18,744 nt of DNA from an uncultured Ruminococcus sp. (GCA_902765885.1 CACXBN010000157.1:1-18744); one strand, 5' to 3'. Shown: positions 1-8,066, counted from the stretch's first letter. The notes: generated by a model not told the origin, from the sequence alone. Translations and numbers: made by a program.

Positions 1-50
1 AGAGACTGATTTTCTTTACTTTGTTTTTGCGCTGTGATATAATTAATCGG

Positions 51-635
51 TCAAGGAACATATATGTAACCTTTACCTGAAACAGACACTATGCTGTTCT
101 CAAAATCAAGCTTTTTGAGCTTGTTTCTCAGGTATGATACATATACGTCAGCCCTGTTTGAAGCCGAGGCACCCTCATTCCACAGGGCTTGCGATATCAT
201 TTCACGAGATACTATTTGATGTGAATGCTCGGATAAAAGGAGGAACAGCTTAGATTCCAGAGATGAAAGTTTTACATGCTTTTCCCCACTACAGAGTATC
301 GCTCCGGCTCCTTTCTTATTGAAAGATAAATTTGCAACGTCTGTATTATTTTGCTGAGCGTCGAACATTTCGTTGATAAAGGCGCGGGTGAATTCGTCAT
401 AATTAAGCGGAAGAGGTAATCTGATTACTTTATACGAAAGACCGGGATATTCTTCTTCGGTATTATCCAGAAGAATCACGGAATGATTTCCGACTGTTAT
501 TCCGTTCTCGCGGCAATTCCTGAAGCCATCTCCGTCACAGATAAGGACTTTGCCATCATGGCTGTCCAGTGAAGACAGCGTTATCAGATGCATGACGGTT
601 TCAAGGAGATTTCGGTCATTTATATAGATATTCAC
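51..635 (-). CDS. Orphan OmpR/PhoB-type winged-helix regulator with degenerate receiver
   Basis: Predicted cytoplasmic DNA-binding transcriptional regulator of 194 residues. The C-terminal ~90 residues fit an OmpR/PhoB winged helix: a leucine-rich first helix (KLFLLLSEH), a region like the usual REXL..LW motif (SREMISQALWNE), a recognition helix with VYVSYLRNKLKK, and the closing wing VSGKGYIYV. The N-terminal ~95 residues resemble a response-regulator receiver (NIYINDRNLLETVMHL as strand 1/helix 1, KVLICDGD, then VILLDN), but it is short and has LPLP where the conserved Lys-Pro is expected. Phosphorylation control is therefore doubtful. I chose the GTG at 635 because GAGGTG lies 4 bases upstream. 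The in-frame ATG at 650 has no good ribosome site and lies only ~9 bases after the predicted transcription start. No histidine kinase gene is adjacent. Its targets are unknown; autoregulation and control of the divergent gpmI are possible. Confidence 0.8.
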   Translation of the reverse strand: MNIYINDRNLLETVMHLITLSSLDSHDGKVLICDGDGFRNCRENGITVGNHSVILLDNTEEEYPGLSYKVIRLPLPLNYDEFTRAFINEMFDAQQNNTDVANLSFNKKGAGAILCSGEKHVKLSSLESKLFLLLSEHSHQIVSREMISQALWNEGASASNRADVYVSYLRNKLKKLDFENSIVSVSGKGYIYVP

Positions 636-650
636 AATGCACCTCATCAT

Positions 651-667
651 TTTCGTTCTTTACGAAA
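651..667. promoter_or_regulatory. Palindrome on the regulator start site, candidate operator
   Basis: A perfect inverted repeat, TTTCGT at 651-656 and ACGAAA at 662-667 with a 5-base spacer, covers the predicted -10 edge and transcription start of the orphan regulator. A further half-site TACGAAA recurs at 702-708, overlapping the gpmI ribosome site, 41 bases (about four helical turns) from the copy at 661-667. The placement fits autorepression. The binding protein is not known from sequence. Confidence 0.4.
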
Positions 668-694
668 TATATCACAAAACAATATTTATGTCAA
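666..694 (-). promoter_or_regulatory. Sigma-A promoter of the orphan regulator
   Basis: On the minus strand a perfect -35 TTGACA (694-689) and a -10 TATATT (671-666) are separated by 17 bases. The predicted start is near 659, giving a leader of about 24 bases before the GTG at 635. This is one of the best promoter matches in the window. The divergent gpmI promoter is less clear: the best plus-strand pair I can see is ATCACA (671-676) and AATAAT (694-699), also 17 bases apart, which would overlap this one. Confidence 0.7.
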
Positions 695-720
695 ATAATG
701 CTACGAAAGGTAAATATACA

Positions 721-2376
721 ATGAAAACACTGAAGAAACTCGAAGGAAAAGAATATAAAGGAACGAGACCGGTTTTGACTGTTGTCATGGACGGCGTCGG
801 ACTGGCGCCTGACACCGGAGCAAATGCGGTAAAGATGGCACGCACACCGAACCTCGACAGAATAATGGCCAATTATCCGATGGTAAAACTTAAGGCGCAT
901 GGTACCGCTGTCGGACTCCCCTCCGATGATGACATGGGAAATTCCGAAGTCGGACATAATGCGCTCGGAAGCGGACAGGTATTTGCTCAGGGAGCAAAAC
1001 TTGTGTCTCAGTCAATCGAATCCGGAAAAATATTCTCGTCAAAAACATGGAATGAACTGTTGGACAACGTTAAGAATAATAATTCGACCCTACATTTTAT
1101 AGGCTTGTTCTCAGACGGAAATGTTCACAGCCACATTGATCACCTGAAAGCATTGATAGAGCATGCCAAAATCGACGGAGCTTCAAAAATAAGAATCCAT
1201 ATTCTTCTTGACGGAAGAGATGTCGGAGAAACATCGGCTCTTGACTATGTGGATCCGTTTGAAGACTTCATTAAAAATCTCTCGGATGAAAACTGCTCCA
1301 TAAAGATCGCGTCCGGCGGAGGAAGAATGAAGATCACGATGGACAGATATGAAGCGAACTGGTCCATGGTGGAACTCGGCTGGAAGACTCATGTGATGGG
1401 AGAAGGAAGAATGTTTCCGTCAGCTCATGAGGCAATAGTTACTTACAGGGCAGAGACGGGAGCAATCGACCAGGATCTTCCTCCGTTTGTCATTGAGGAG
1501 AACGGCAAGCCTGTCGGAACAATAGATGACGGAGATTCCGTTGTGTTTTACAATTTCAGAGGGGACCGTGCGATAGAGATATCAAAGGCATTCGAGGGAG
1601 GCCCGGACTTCAATAAATTTGACAGGGTCAAGGTGCCCAAAGTCGTTTACTCCGGAATGCTCGAATATGACGGAGACCTCCATGTTCCTTCAAAGTACCT
1701 CGTCAACCCTCCTGAAATAACAAATACTATGGGCGAATATCTCGCCGATATGAAAATCAGACAGTTTGCAATGAGCGAGACTCAGAAATACGGTCATGTA
1801 ACGTACTTCTGGAACGGAAACAGAAGCGGGAAATTCTCAGAAGAATACGAGACATATGAAGAAATACCATCGGATGTCGTGCCTTTTGAACAGCGCCCGT
1901 GGATGAAATGCGCTGAAATCACCGACAGACTTCTTGAAGTGCTGGAATCCGGGAAATATGATGTCATAAGGGTCAACTTCCCGAACGGAGACATGGTCGG
2001 ACACACCGGAAGCCTTGATGCAACGATTTGTGCGATGGAGGCACTGGACCTGCAGATAGGAAGAATACTCAAGGTCGTGGACAAAGTCGGAGCGGTCGCC
2101 ATTATAACTGCGGATCACGGCAATGCAGACGAGATGGCGGAAATAGATAAGAAAACCGGCTGTGTGAAATATAACAAGGATGGTTCTCTTAAGGCAAAAA
2201 CAAGCCATACCCTCAATCCTGTCCCGTGCATTATTTACGACAATGTAAACAAGGATATGTACAGAGTTAAATCGGAAGGGCATTTCGGCCTTTCCAATGT
2301 AGCGGCAACCGTGGTCAATCTTTTGGGTTATGAAGCTCCTTCAATGTGGGATGAATCCATAATAGAAGTGAAATAA
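721..2376 (+). CDS. gpmI: 2,3-bisphosphoglycerate-independent phosphoglycerate mutase, plant-type long form
   Basis: Cytosolic glycolytic and gluconeogenic enzyme that interconverts 3-phosphoglycerate and 2-phosphoglycerate through a phosphoserine intermediate, using two Mn/Zn-type metal ions. Visible signatures are VVMDGVGL near residue 24 (metal-binding Asp24), MGNSEVGHN with catalytic Ser75, DGRDV and SGGGRM in the substrate-binding domain, NGDMVGHTG (Asp424, His428), TADHGNADEM (Asp465, His466) and TSHTLNPVP (His496). At 551 residues it is longer than the usual ~510-residue bacterial enzyme, and by recall it aligns much better with the plant form (for example FWNGNRSG and EIPSD). The start at 721 has AAAGG about 10 bases upstream. 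An upstream in-frame ATG at 637 would overlap the divergent regulator and has no family support. It is probably monocistronic or partly read through into pgeF, because a hairpin follows directly. Confidence 0.96.
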   Translation: MKTLKKLEGKEYKGTRPVLTVVMDGVGLAPDTGANAVKMARTPNLDRIMANYPMVKLKAHGTAVGLPSDDDMGNSEVGHNALGSGQVFAQGAKLVSQSIESGKIFSSKTWNELLDNVKNNNSTLHFIGLFSDGNVHSHIDHLKALIEHAKIDGASKIRIHILLDGRDVGETSALDYVDPFEDFIKNLSDENCSIKIASGGGRMKITMDRYEANWSMVELGWKTHVMGEGRMFPSAHEAIVTYRAETGAIDQDLPPFVIEENGKPVGTIDDGDSVVFYNFRGDRAIEISKAFEGGPDFNKFDRVKVPKVVYSGMLEYDGDLHVPSKYLVNPPEITNTMGEYLADMKIRQFAMSETQKYGHVTYFWNGNRSGKFSEEYETYEEIPSDVVPFEQRPWMKCAEITDRLLEVLESGKYDVIRVNFPNGDMVGHTGSLDATICAMEALDLQIGRILKVVDKVGAVAIITADHGNADEMAEIDKKTGCVKYNKDGSLKAKTSHTLNPVPCIIYDNVNKDMYRVKSEGHFGLSNVAATVVNLLGYEAPSMWDESIIEVK

Positions 2377-2388
2377 GGAAACAGGTTC

Positions 2389-2418
2389 AAAGAAGGGAGC
2401 GGAATGCTCCCTTCTTTT
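2389..2418 (+). terminator. Intrinsic terminator between gpmI and pgeF
   Basis: A perfect 12-bp stem pairs 2389-2400 (ending GGGAGC) with 2406-2417 (beginning GCTCCC) around the loop GGAAT, and the right arm runs into TTCTTTT. The hairpin ends only 4 bases before the AAAGGTG ribosome site of pgeF, so any pgeF expression from upstream must read through it or use a processed transcript. Confidence 0.85.
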
Positions 2419-2434
2419 GCGAAAGGTGTAATAT

Positions 2435-3265
2435 ATGTTCATAAGAGACGGAATCATCTTCAGATCCGACATGCTGACATCAAGAAACATAATAAACGGT
2501 TTTTCCACAAGAGAAGGCGGAGTGAGCACAATAGACTATCTGGCTTCTTTGAATCTCGGGAAAGGACTTGGTGATGATGGTGAAAATGTCGACAGGAACA
2601 GGGAAATATTTGCCCGTGCTGTCTCGTCCGGAAGTGTAGGTGCAGGCAGAACCGTGTCGGTCCATCAGATACACTCATGTAAAGTCATAACTCTGGAGGA
2701 AAAAGACTGCGGAACAGGCTGTTATGGCAAAACCGAGCAGGAATGTGACGGAATGGTAACGGATATTCCGGACATTATGCCTCTGATAAGGACAGCAGAC
2801 TGTGTTCCGATCCTGTTTTCAGGAATAAAGCCCGATGGAAGCCCGGTAATCGGGGCCGCACATGCCGGTTGGAAGGGAACAATTGGAAGAATAGCGGAAA
2901 AAACCGTTTATGCATTGTCCGAGCTTGGGTGTGATGTAAAAACTGTAAAGGTAGCGATCGGGGCGCATATTCATGACTGCTGCTATACAGTAAGGGACGA
3001 TTTCTATGAAAAAGTCAGGGAGGCTATGGGAGAGGATTTTACAAACCGCCATATAAAGACTCTGTCTGACGGTCTAATGCATGCAAATCTCTGTGCCATG
3101 AATCTTGAGATTTTAGGTGATTGCGGTATTGGAGAGGAGAAAATCGATATATCAAAAGAATGTACTGCATGCAAACCGGACGTATATTTTTCTCATCGTG
3201 CAAGTCACGGTAGAAGAGGTGTGATGGGTGCCGGAATCATGATCACAAGGCAAGGGGCGAAATAA
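2435..3265 (+). CDS. pgeF: PgeF/YfiH (YlmD) family peptidoglycan editing factor / multicopper-type nucleoside hydrolase
   Basis: Member of the YfiH/YlmD (LACC1/FAMIN) family, known as laccase-domain or 'polyphenol oxidase' proteins. Members have purine nucleoside phosphorylase and adenosine deaminase activity. In E. coli the family member edits out L-Ser misincorporated into peptidoglycan precursors. Family blocks are clear: STREGGVS (24-31), VHQIHS (metal ligand His80), TADCVPILF (Cys123), GAAHAGWKG (His143), a variant IGAHIHDCCY in place of the usual IGPCIG..CYEV, and a C-terminal FSHRASHGRRGVMGA. The length of 276 is normal. The ATG at 2435 has AAAGGTG 7-8 bases upstream. The family is well placed next to envelope genes, but here the direct neighbours are gpmI and an ABC exporter. 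The family is certain; which catalytic activity matters in this organism is not. Confidence 0.93.
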   Translation: MFIRDGIIFRSDMLTSRNIINGFSTREGGVSTIDYLASLNLGKGLGDDGENVDRNREIFARAVSSGSVGAGRTVSVHQIHSCKVITLEEKDCGTGCYGKTEQECDGMVTDIPDIMPLIRTADCVPILFSGIKPDGSPVIGAAHAGWKGTIGRIAEKTVYALSELGCDVKTVKVAIGAHIHDCCYTVRDDFYEKVREAMGEDFTNRHIKTLSDGLMHANLCAMNLEILGDCGIGEEKIDISKECTACKPDVYFSHRASHGRRGVMGAGIMITRQGAK

Positions 3266-3283
3266 AAATTCACAATCATTGCC

Positions 3284-3312
3284 TTGTATTGTAAAAAATA
3301 TGGATATATACT
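3284..3312 (+). promoter_or_regulatory. Probable promoter of the Gld-type ABC operon
   Basis: TTGTAT (3284-3289) and TATACT (3307-3312) lie 17 bases apart in the AT-rich gap after pgeF. The predicted start is near 3319, about 40 bases before the ATG at 3361. The -10 is good and the -35 is only moderate. No strong terminator of pgeF is visible in the gap, only a weak ACAAT/ATTGT pair at 3272-3292. Confidence 0.45.
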
Positions 3313-3360
3313 AATCGATAAGATGCTTTGATATATTAATTAGTGAGGATATTTCCCGAT

Positions 3361-4308
3361 ATGATAGAGATAAAAAATCTAACAAAGGTCTTCGGCAGAA
3401 AACATGCTCTTGACGATGTGAGTTTCACTGTCGAAAAGGGAGAAATCGTGGGATTTTTAGGCCCGAACGGAGCAGGAAAATCCACGGCTATGAATATTAT
3501 AACCGGATATCTTTCATCAACATCAGGAACCGTAAAGGTGGCCGGGATAGACGTTTTTGAGGATCCCGATGAAGCAAAAAAACTGATCGGTTTTCTTCCC
3601 GAACAGCCGCCGCTGTATCAGGACATGACAGTGAGTGAATACCTCGGTTTTGTGTATGAACTGAAAAAATGCAAACTCAACAGAAAGAAACATATAGACG
3701 AGATATGCAAGGTCACAAAAATCGATGATGTAAGGAACAGACTTATCAAAAATCTCTCGAAGGGTTACAGACAGAGAGTCGGAATAGCACAGGCTCTGAT
3801 AGGAAACCCTCCCGTTATTATTTTCGATGAGCCTACAGTCGGACTGGATCCGAAGCAGATAATCGAGATCAGGAATCTTATCAGAAATCTCGGAAAGACG
3901 CATACCGTGATTCTTTCCACACATATTCTGTCCGAAGTCAATTCCGTCTGTGACAGGATAGTGATTATAAATGAAGGAAGAATCGTTGCGGACGAAAAAA
4001 CAGAAAACATTGCAAACGCAGTTCGAAAGGGCACGGTTTACAATGTGAAAATATGCGGGCCGCAAAGGGATGTAATGAATTCTCTCAGAGAAATATCCGG
4101 AGTTACCCGAGTCGATGTTACCGGTGAAAGAGAGATCGACAGTTATACATACAGAATCGAATCCCAGCAGGGAGTTGATATAAGGAAACCTCTGTTTTAT
4201 GCCATGAGCAAACAGGGAAGACCAATAATCGGACTGGAAGCTGCCCAGTCGAGTCTGGAGGACATATTCGTCCAACTGACTGAAACGGGAGAGAGGAGTG
4301 CAAAATAA
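3361..4308 (+). CDS. ABC transporter ATP-binding protein, GldA/CcmA type
   Basis: ATPase subunit that would power the membrane protein encoded next. All core motifs are present in this 315-residue protein: Walker A GPNGAGKST (34-42), Q-loop Gln82 in LPEQPPLY, signature LSKGYRQR (132-139), Walker B PVIIFDEP (151-158, catalytic Glu157), D-loop GLDP and H-loop His188 in STHIL. About 100 residues follow the nucleotide-binding core, typical of the drug-export and GldA subgroup. An in-frame GTG at 3343 is possible but has no ribosome site. The ATG at 3361 gives the family-typical MIEIKNLTK start, with GTGAGGA about 12 bases upstream. Its stop overlaps the permease start by one base (TAATG), so translation is coupled. 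The GldG and DUF4340 partners further down assign it to the Gld-like exporters. The substrate is unknown. Confidence 0.95.
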   Translation: MIEIKNLTKVFGRKHALDDVSFTVEKGEIVGFLGPNGAGKSTAMNIITGYLSSTSGTVKVAGIDVFEDPDEAKKLIGFLPEQPPLYQDMTVSEYLGFVYELKKCKLNRKKHIDEICKVTKIDDVRNRLIKNLSKGYRQRVGIAQALIGNPPVIIFDEPTVGLDPKQIIEIRNLIRNLGKTHTVILSTHILSEVNSVCDRIVIINEGRIVADEKTENIANAVRKGTVYNVKICGPQRDVMNSLREISGVTRVDVTGEREIDSYTYRIESQQGVDIRKPLFYAMSKQGRPIIGLEAAQSSLEDIFVQLTETGERSAK

Positions 4309-5012
4309 TGTTGGCAATCTATAAAAAAGAACTGAAGACATATTTCACCACTCCCCTCGGATACGCCTTTATAGCGGTATTTCTCGCTGTATCGGGGGCA
4401 GTATTCTGCATTTCTACATATCAGCTTCAGACATCTGATATCTCCGGTTATTTTCAGATTATGATCTTCGGATATATTCCGATAGTTCCTCTTTTGACCA
4501 TGAGAAGCTTTGCTGAAGAGCGAAGGGCAAAAACCGATCAGATTCTCATGACCTCTCCGGTTTCCGTCGGTTCAATGGTATTCGCTAAATTTTTGGCTGC
4601 TCTCACTATGTTTGCAGGTACGGTTTTGCTCAGCTGCCTGTATTACCTTCCGATGCCGTCATACGGCGAAGTGAATACTGCGAAAGCAGCAGGATGCCTT
4701 ATAGCAATGCTGCTGGTGGGTACATGCTTTATATCTGTTGGTATTTTTGTTTCCACCCTTACCGAGAGTTCCGTAACTGCCTGTGTGGGAACAATGGGAA
4801 TTCTGCTTCTGTTTGCAGGACTTGGACTGATAAACAACCTGGTCGACTCATATGCCGTAAGATCGGTAATCAGCTGGATTTCGGTCTATTCCAGATATTA
4901 CTATTTCACATATGGGATTTTTGACATAGCGGCTACCATATATTACATTTCAGTCACCGTTATTTTCCTCTTCCTCAGCGTTCGCATATGTGAACGCAGA
5001 AGATATGCGTGA
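4308..5012 (+). CDS. ABC-2 type permease, GldF-like
   Basis: Integral membrane subunit of 234 residues with about six predicted membrane helices (roughly residues 18-37, 48-66, 94-113, 127-150, 156-176, 206-226). Between helices 2 and 3 is the conserved cytosolic block MRSFAEERRAKTDQILMTSPV (65-85), characteristic of ABC-2/GldF permeases and thought to couple to the ATPase. The start overlaps the ATPase stop by one base, and GGAG lies about 10 bases upstream. The gene ends 12 bases before the GldG-like gene. A homodimer with two ATPase subunits is the expected assembly, by family. Nothing in the sequence names the substrate. Confidence 0.92.
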   Translation: MLAIYKKELKTYFTTPLGYAFIAVFLAVSGAVFCISTYQLQTSDISGYFQIMIFGYIPIVPLLTMRSFAEERRAKTDQILMTSPVSVGSMVFAKFLAALTMFAGTVLLSCLYYLPMPSYGEVNTAKAAGCLIAMLLVGTCFISVGIFVSTLTESSVTACVGTMGILLLFAGLGLINNLVDSYAVRSVISWISVYSRYYYFTYGIFDIAATIYYISVTVIFLFLSVRICERRRYA

Positions 5013-5024
5013 GGGGGTGGGATA

Positions 5025-6512
5025 ATGAAAGTATCATCCAGAAAGAAACTGAAATACGGGACTCTTGCAACTGTATTTTCAGTTGTATTTATCGCATTGA
5101 TAATCATTTTAAATGTCATCATCACCTCTCTTGCAAACAAGTACAACTGGCGTATAGATATGACAGAAGAAAAAGTGTTCAGCCTGTCTGACGGAGCCAA
5201 AGAAGTGATGTCTGACATTACCGAACCCGTAAATATATATTTTGCATCTGATCCGGATGTTCTTATGACAGGAGCATATTCGGGATATACAAGGTATGTA
5301 TACACGACAGCACTTCAGCTTGAAGAGGAATTCCCGAATGTTCATGTTGAGTGTGTTGATGTCAGAAAAAACCCCGCATTTTTCAGGGATTTTTACAATA
5401 CGACGGCAACTGTGATCGATTCAAATTCGGTCATCGTTGAGAGCAACGGCGAAATCAGGGTTTTTGCAATAGCAGCATTTTTCACTTGTGAGGATTCGAA
5501 CGATCTTTCCACAGCATGGGCATATAACGGTGAAAAAAGGCTCATTTCGGGAATAATGCAGGTTACACAGACAGAAACCCCGATTGTGACCTTCACAGCG
5601 GAGCATGGAGAGGATATTTCTTCCGCTGCACATCTCGCGTCTCTTTTTGCCGAAAACGGGTATGAAGTTAAGATAGCCGATCTCTCGAAAGATGAGATTG
5701 ATGATGACTGCAGAATTCTTGTTATCTTCAGTCCAAAATATGACTTTATAGGTGTGGAAGCAGAAGATGCTTCCAAAAACGAGATCGAGAAGATAGACAA
5801 ATTCCTTGACAGATACGGGTGCCTTATGGTGTTTGGTGATCCTGATTATGTGGGAAAACTGACCAACCTAAATGAATTTTTGGAAGAATGGGGCATCAGA
5901 TTCTTATCTGATACTGCTGTAAGAGATTCTGAACATTCTATGTCAGTCGACGGATATTCGATAGTTGCACAGTATCAGAATGATACGCTAGGCGGATCCA
6001 TTTATGCAGATCTCAATGCGCTTGACACGCCGCCCAAATCTGTAATCAGACATGCTGCTCCCATTGAAATCCTTTGGGAAAAAGGAGGATCTCTGTCGGG
6101 ATCCAGAATCGCAACATCCGTTCTAAAATCATTTGAAACATCGGAACTCGTCGAAAACGGAGTGTCAGTGGGAAAAGGATCTTACAATATCGCTGCAATA
6201 ACACGTGAAAGCAGAATCGTGAACAATGAATATTATTATTCATATGTAATGGCTATAGGTTCTCCTTCATTTGCGGGAGGCGGATACATCGATTCAAACG
6301 CTTTTGCAAACGAAGACATTCTCGTTGCGACAATGAAGGCAACGGGACGTGAGAGAGTTCTCAACGCACTTGAACTTAAACCGTTTGATGACACTGAGAT
6401 TACAATCACAACTGCTGAAGCAACCAGGCTTACAGCTGCGTGCACACTTGTGCTCCCCGTAATATTTGCGATTTGCGGCATAGTGACTGTTGTTCGGAGG
6501 AAGCACAGATGA
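5025..6512 (+). CDS. GldG-like ABC transporter auxiliary protein
   Basis: Membrane-anchored extracytoplasmic protein of 495 residues. One helix at 12-36 is followed by the typical GldG opening RIDMTEEKVFSLSDGAKEVM and EPVNIYFAS. A long soluble GldG-type domain follows, containing TFTAEHGED and a basic C-terminal end after a second helix at about 469-490 (VVRRKHR). This two-helix layout, with the soluble part outside, is usual for the family. The ribosome site GAGGGGGTGG lies 4-10 bases before the ATG. The stop overlaps the next start by four bases (ATGA). In Bacteroidetes GldG works with GldA and GldF in gliding. In Clostridia this gene set is common without gliding, so only a general exporter partnership is supported. 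No catalytic residues are evident to me. Confidence 0.88.
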   Translation: MKVSSRKKLKYGTLATVFSVVFIALIIILNVIITSLANKYNWRIDMTEEKVFSLSDGAKEVMSDITEPVNIYFASDPDVLMTGAYSGYTRYVYTTALQLEEEFPNVHVECVDVRKNPAFFRDFYNTTATVIDSNSVIVESNGEIRVFAIAAFFTCEDSNDLSTAWAYNGEKRLISGIMQVTQTETPIVTFTAEHGEDISSAAHLASLFAENGYEVKIADLSKDEIDDDCRILVIFSPKYDFIGVEAEDASKNEIEKIDKFLDRYGCLMVFGDPDYVGKLTNLNEFLEEWGIRFLSDTAVRDSEHSMSVDGYSIVAQYQNDTLGGSIYADLNALDTPPKSVIRHAAPIEILWEKGGSLSGSRIATSVLKSFETSELVENGVSVGKGSYNIAAITRESRIVNNEYYYSYVMAIGSPSFAGGGYIDSNAFANEDILVATMKATGRERVLNALELKPFDDTEITITTAEATRLTAACTLVLPVIFAICGIVTVVRRKHR

Positions 6513-8062
6513 GCGCAAAAAAAAGGAGAGTTGCAATTATTGTAATTGCAGCTGCGGCACTTATTCTCACGATATTGTATTTTGTCTGGATCGGTCCCAT
6601 GACCCGGATAGAGGATGACGGAAATGTTGAACTGGAACTTATCGACGGTGAAGTCAAAATAAGCGACAAACTTACAAACTTCTATATATATGAACAAGTC
6701 AAACGTTCCGAGATACAGCGTATACGGGTCGAAAACGAGTTCGGCGGATATGAGATATTCAGAAATACCGCAGACGCTTTCGAGATAAGCGGCATAGGGA
6801 TACTTCCTTTTAATGCGGAGCTGTTTTCCAGCTTCGTTGTCACTGTTGGAAGTCCTGTCGCATTGTCAAGGATAGCAAAAGACCTCGGTGATGACGACTG
6901 GAAAATATACGGGCTTGATAAGCCTAAGGCATCATGGATACTGACAACATCACAGGGGCAGGAACGTAAAATAAACGTAGGTGACAAGATGCTCTCGGGA
7001 GCAGGGTACTATGTCTCTTTGGAAGGAAGAAATGCCGTATATATTGTCGGTACATCGCTGGAAGACACAATATTAAAGCCTGTTACGGCAATGGTGGATC
7101 CCATCCTCACGTCAGATATGACGACTTCCGACTATTACATGGCAAAATCATTTGCAATAATGAAAGGCAAGGAGATTCAGGTTGCTGTTGAAAGAAGGTC
7201 CCCGGATACAGCAAGCACTTTGGATTTGCTTTTGCTTGAGCCGCAGCCGGAATACGGTGGCGCATATGCCATCAACAGCGATACGTATCTCGATGCTCTT
7301 TACGCACTGATTTCGCTCAAAGGCGAGGAAACCGTTGCAATAGCCGGAACCGAGGGGACTCTTATGGAGTACGGACTGATAAATCCCGCATATACGGTCT
7401 ATTATTCATTTAACGGCAATAGTACATATGTTTTCTTCTCTCAAAAGCAGAAGGATGGCAGCTATTATGCAATGTCCACTCTTACCTCTGGAATGATTGT
7501 TTGCAGAGTTGCGGGTGAAAAAGTTGAATTTCTCGAGAAAAGCGACTTTAACTGGATCCAGGCAAATCCGTTCTATGAAAATATCTCTGATGTTGCTGAA
7601 ATCGAAATCATAAGTTATACGGATGACATTAATGTCGATTTCGTTCTCAAGCACGGAACGGATGAAAGCGGCACTGCCACTCTGGAGGTAAGAGAAAAGA
7701 ATTCAGATACTTTAATCAAAAACGAGGATGTCAGAAACTTCAGACAATATTATCTCAATCTATTGAACATAACAAACAAGGATTATACATCTCTCAGTGA
7801 AGAAGACAGGGAAAGCCTTATGGCCGATGAATCAAAGAAGCTGATGACTCTGATGATTCAGAAAACTGACGGTACAGTAACGCACTATGATTTTTACAGA
7901 CTGTACGAATCCTCAACCGGCCATATCAGCAGCGGAAAGGTATTTGTCGTAGTGAATGGCATCGGTGAATTCTATACATCAAATGATTTAATCGACAAAA
8001 TTGTCAATGATACTCCAAGGGTGCTTGACGGAAGAGACATTGACGGTTATGCCCAAAGATAA
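6509..8062 (+). CDS. DUF4340 domain protein, partner of Gld-type ABC exporter
   Basis: A 517-residue protein with a basic N-terminus (MSAKKRRVA), one membrane helix at about 8-27, and a large predicted extracytoplasmic region rich in beta-prone segments. DUF4340 proteins are known mainly from being encoded beside GldG-type ABC genes. Residues 120-210 carry the repeated fold-like blocks (YGLDKPKASWILTT, INVGDKMLSGAGYYVS, AVYIVGTSLEDTILKP) that I associate with the family. The ATG at 6509 overlaps the GldG-like stop (ATGA), with CGGAGG 8-9 bases upstream. Longer in-frame starts inside the previous gene have no ribosome site. A hairpin follows the stop within five bases, making this the last operon gene. 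The function is unknown; it probably forms the outer part of the exporter complex. Confidence 0.85.
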   Translation: MSAKKRRVAIIVIAAAALILTILYFVWIGPMTRIEDDGNVELELIDGEVKISDKLTNFYIYEQVKRSEIQRIRVENEFGGYEIFRNTADAFEISGIGILPFNAELFSSFVVTVGSPVALSRIAKDLGDDDWKIYGLDKPKASWILTTSQGQERKINVGDKMLSGAGYYVSLEGRNAVYIVGTSLEDTILKPVTAMVDPILTSDMTTSDYYMAKSFAIMKGKEIQVAVERRSPDTASTLDLLLLEPQPEYGGAYAINSDTYLDALYALISLKGEETVAIAGTEGTLMEYGLINPAYTVYYSFNGNSTYVFFSQKQKDGSYYAMSTLTSGMIVCRVAGEKVEFLEKSDFNWIQANPFYENISDVAEIEIISYTDDINVDFVLKHGTDESGTATLEVREKNSDTLIKNEDVRNFRQYYLNLLNITNKDYTSLSEEDRESLMADESKKLMTLMIQKTDGTVTHYDFYRLYESSTGHISSGKVFVVVNGIGEFYTSNDLIDKIVNDTPRVLDGRDIDGYAQR

Positions 8063-8066
8063 TACA

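Noticed and set aside
1..50. Gene fragment or terminator at the left edge
   Set aside because: These 50 bases hold no hairpin followed by a T-run and no frame that can be assigned. They are simply the sequence downstream of the orphan regulator.
637..720. Longer N-terminus for gpmI from the ATG at 637
   Set aside because: It would overlap the divergent regulator gene and its promoter, has no ribosome site, and adds residues absent from the enzyme family. The ATG at 721 fits.
3523..4341. A 272-codon open frame on the minus strand
   Set aside because: It lies fully antisense to the ABC ATPase and the permease start, has no recognisable domains and low-complexity composition, and the plus-strand ATPase has every core motif.
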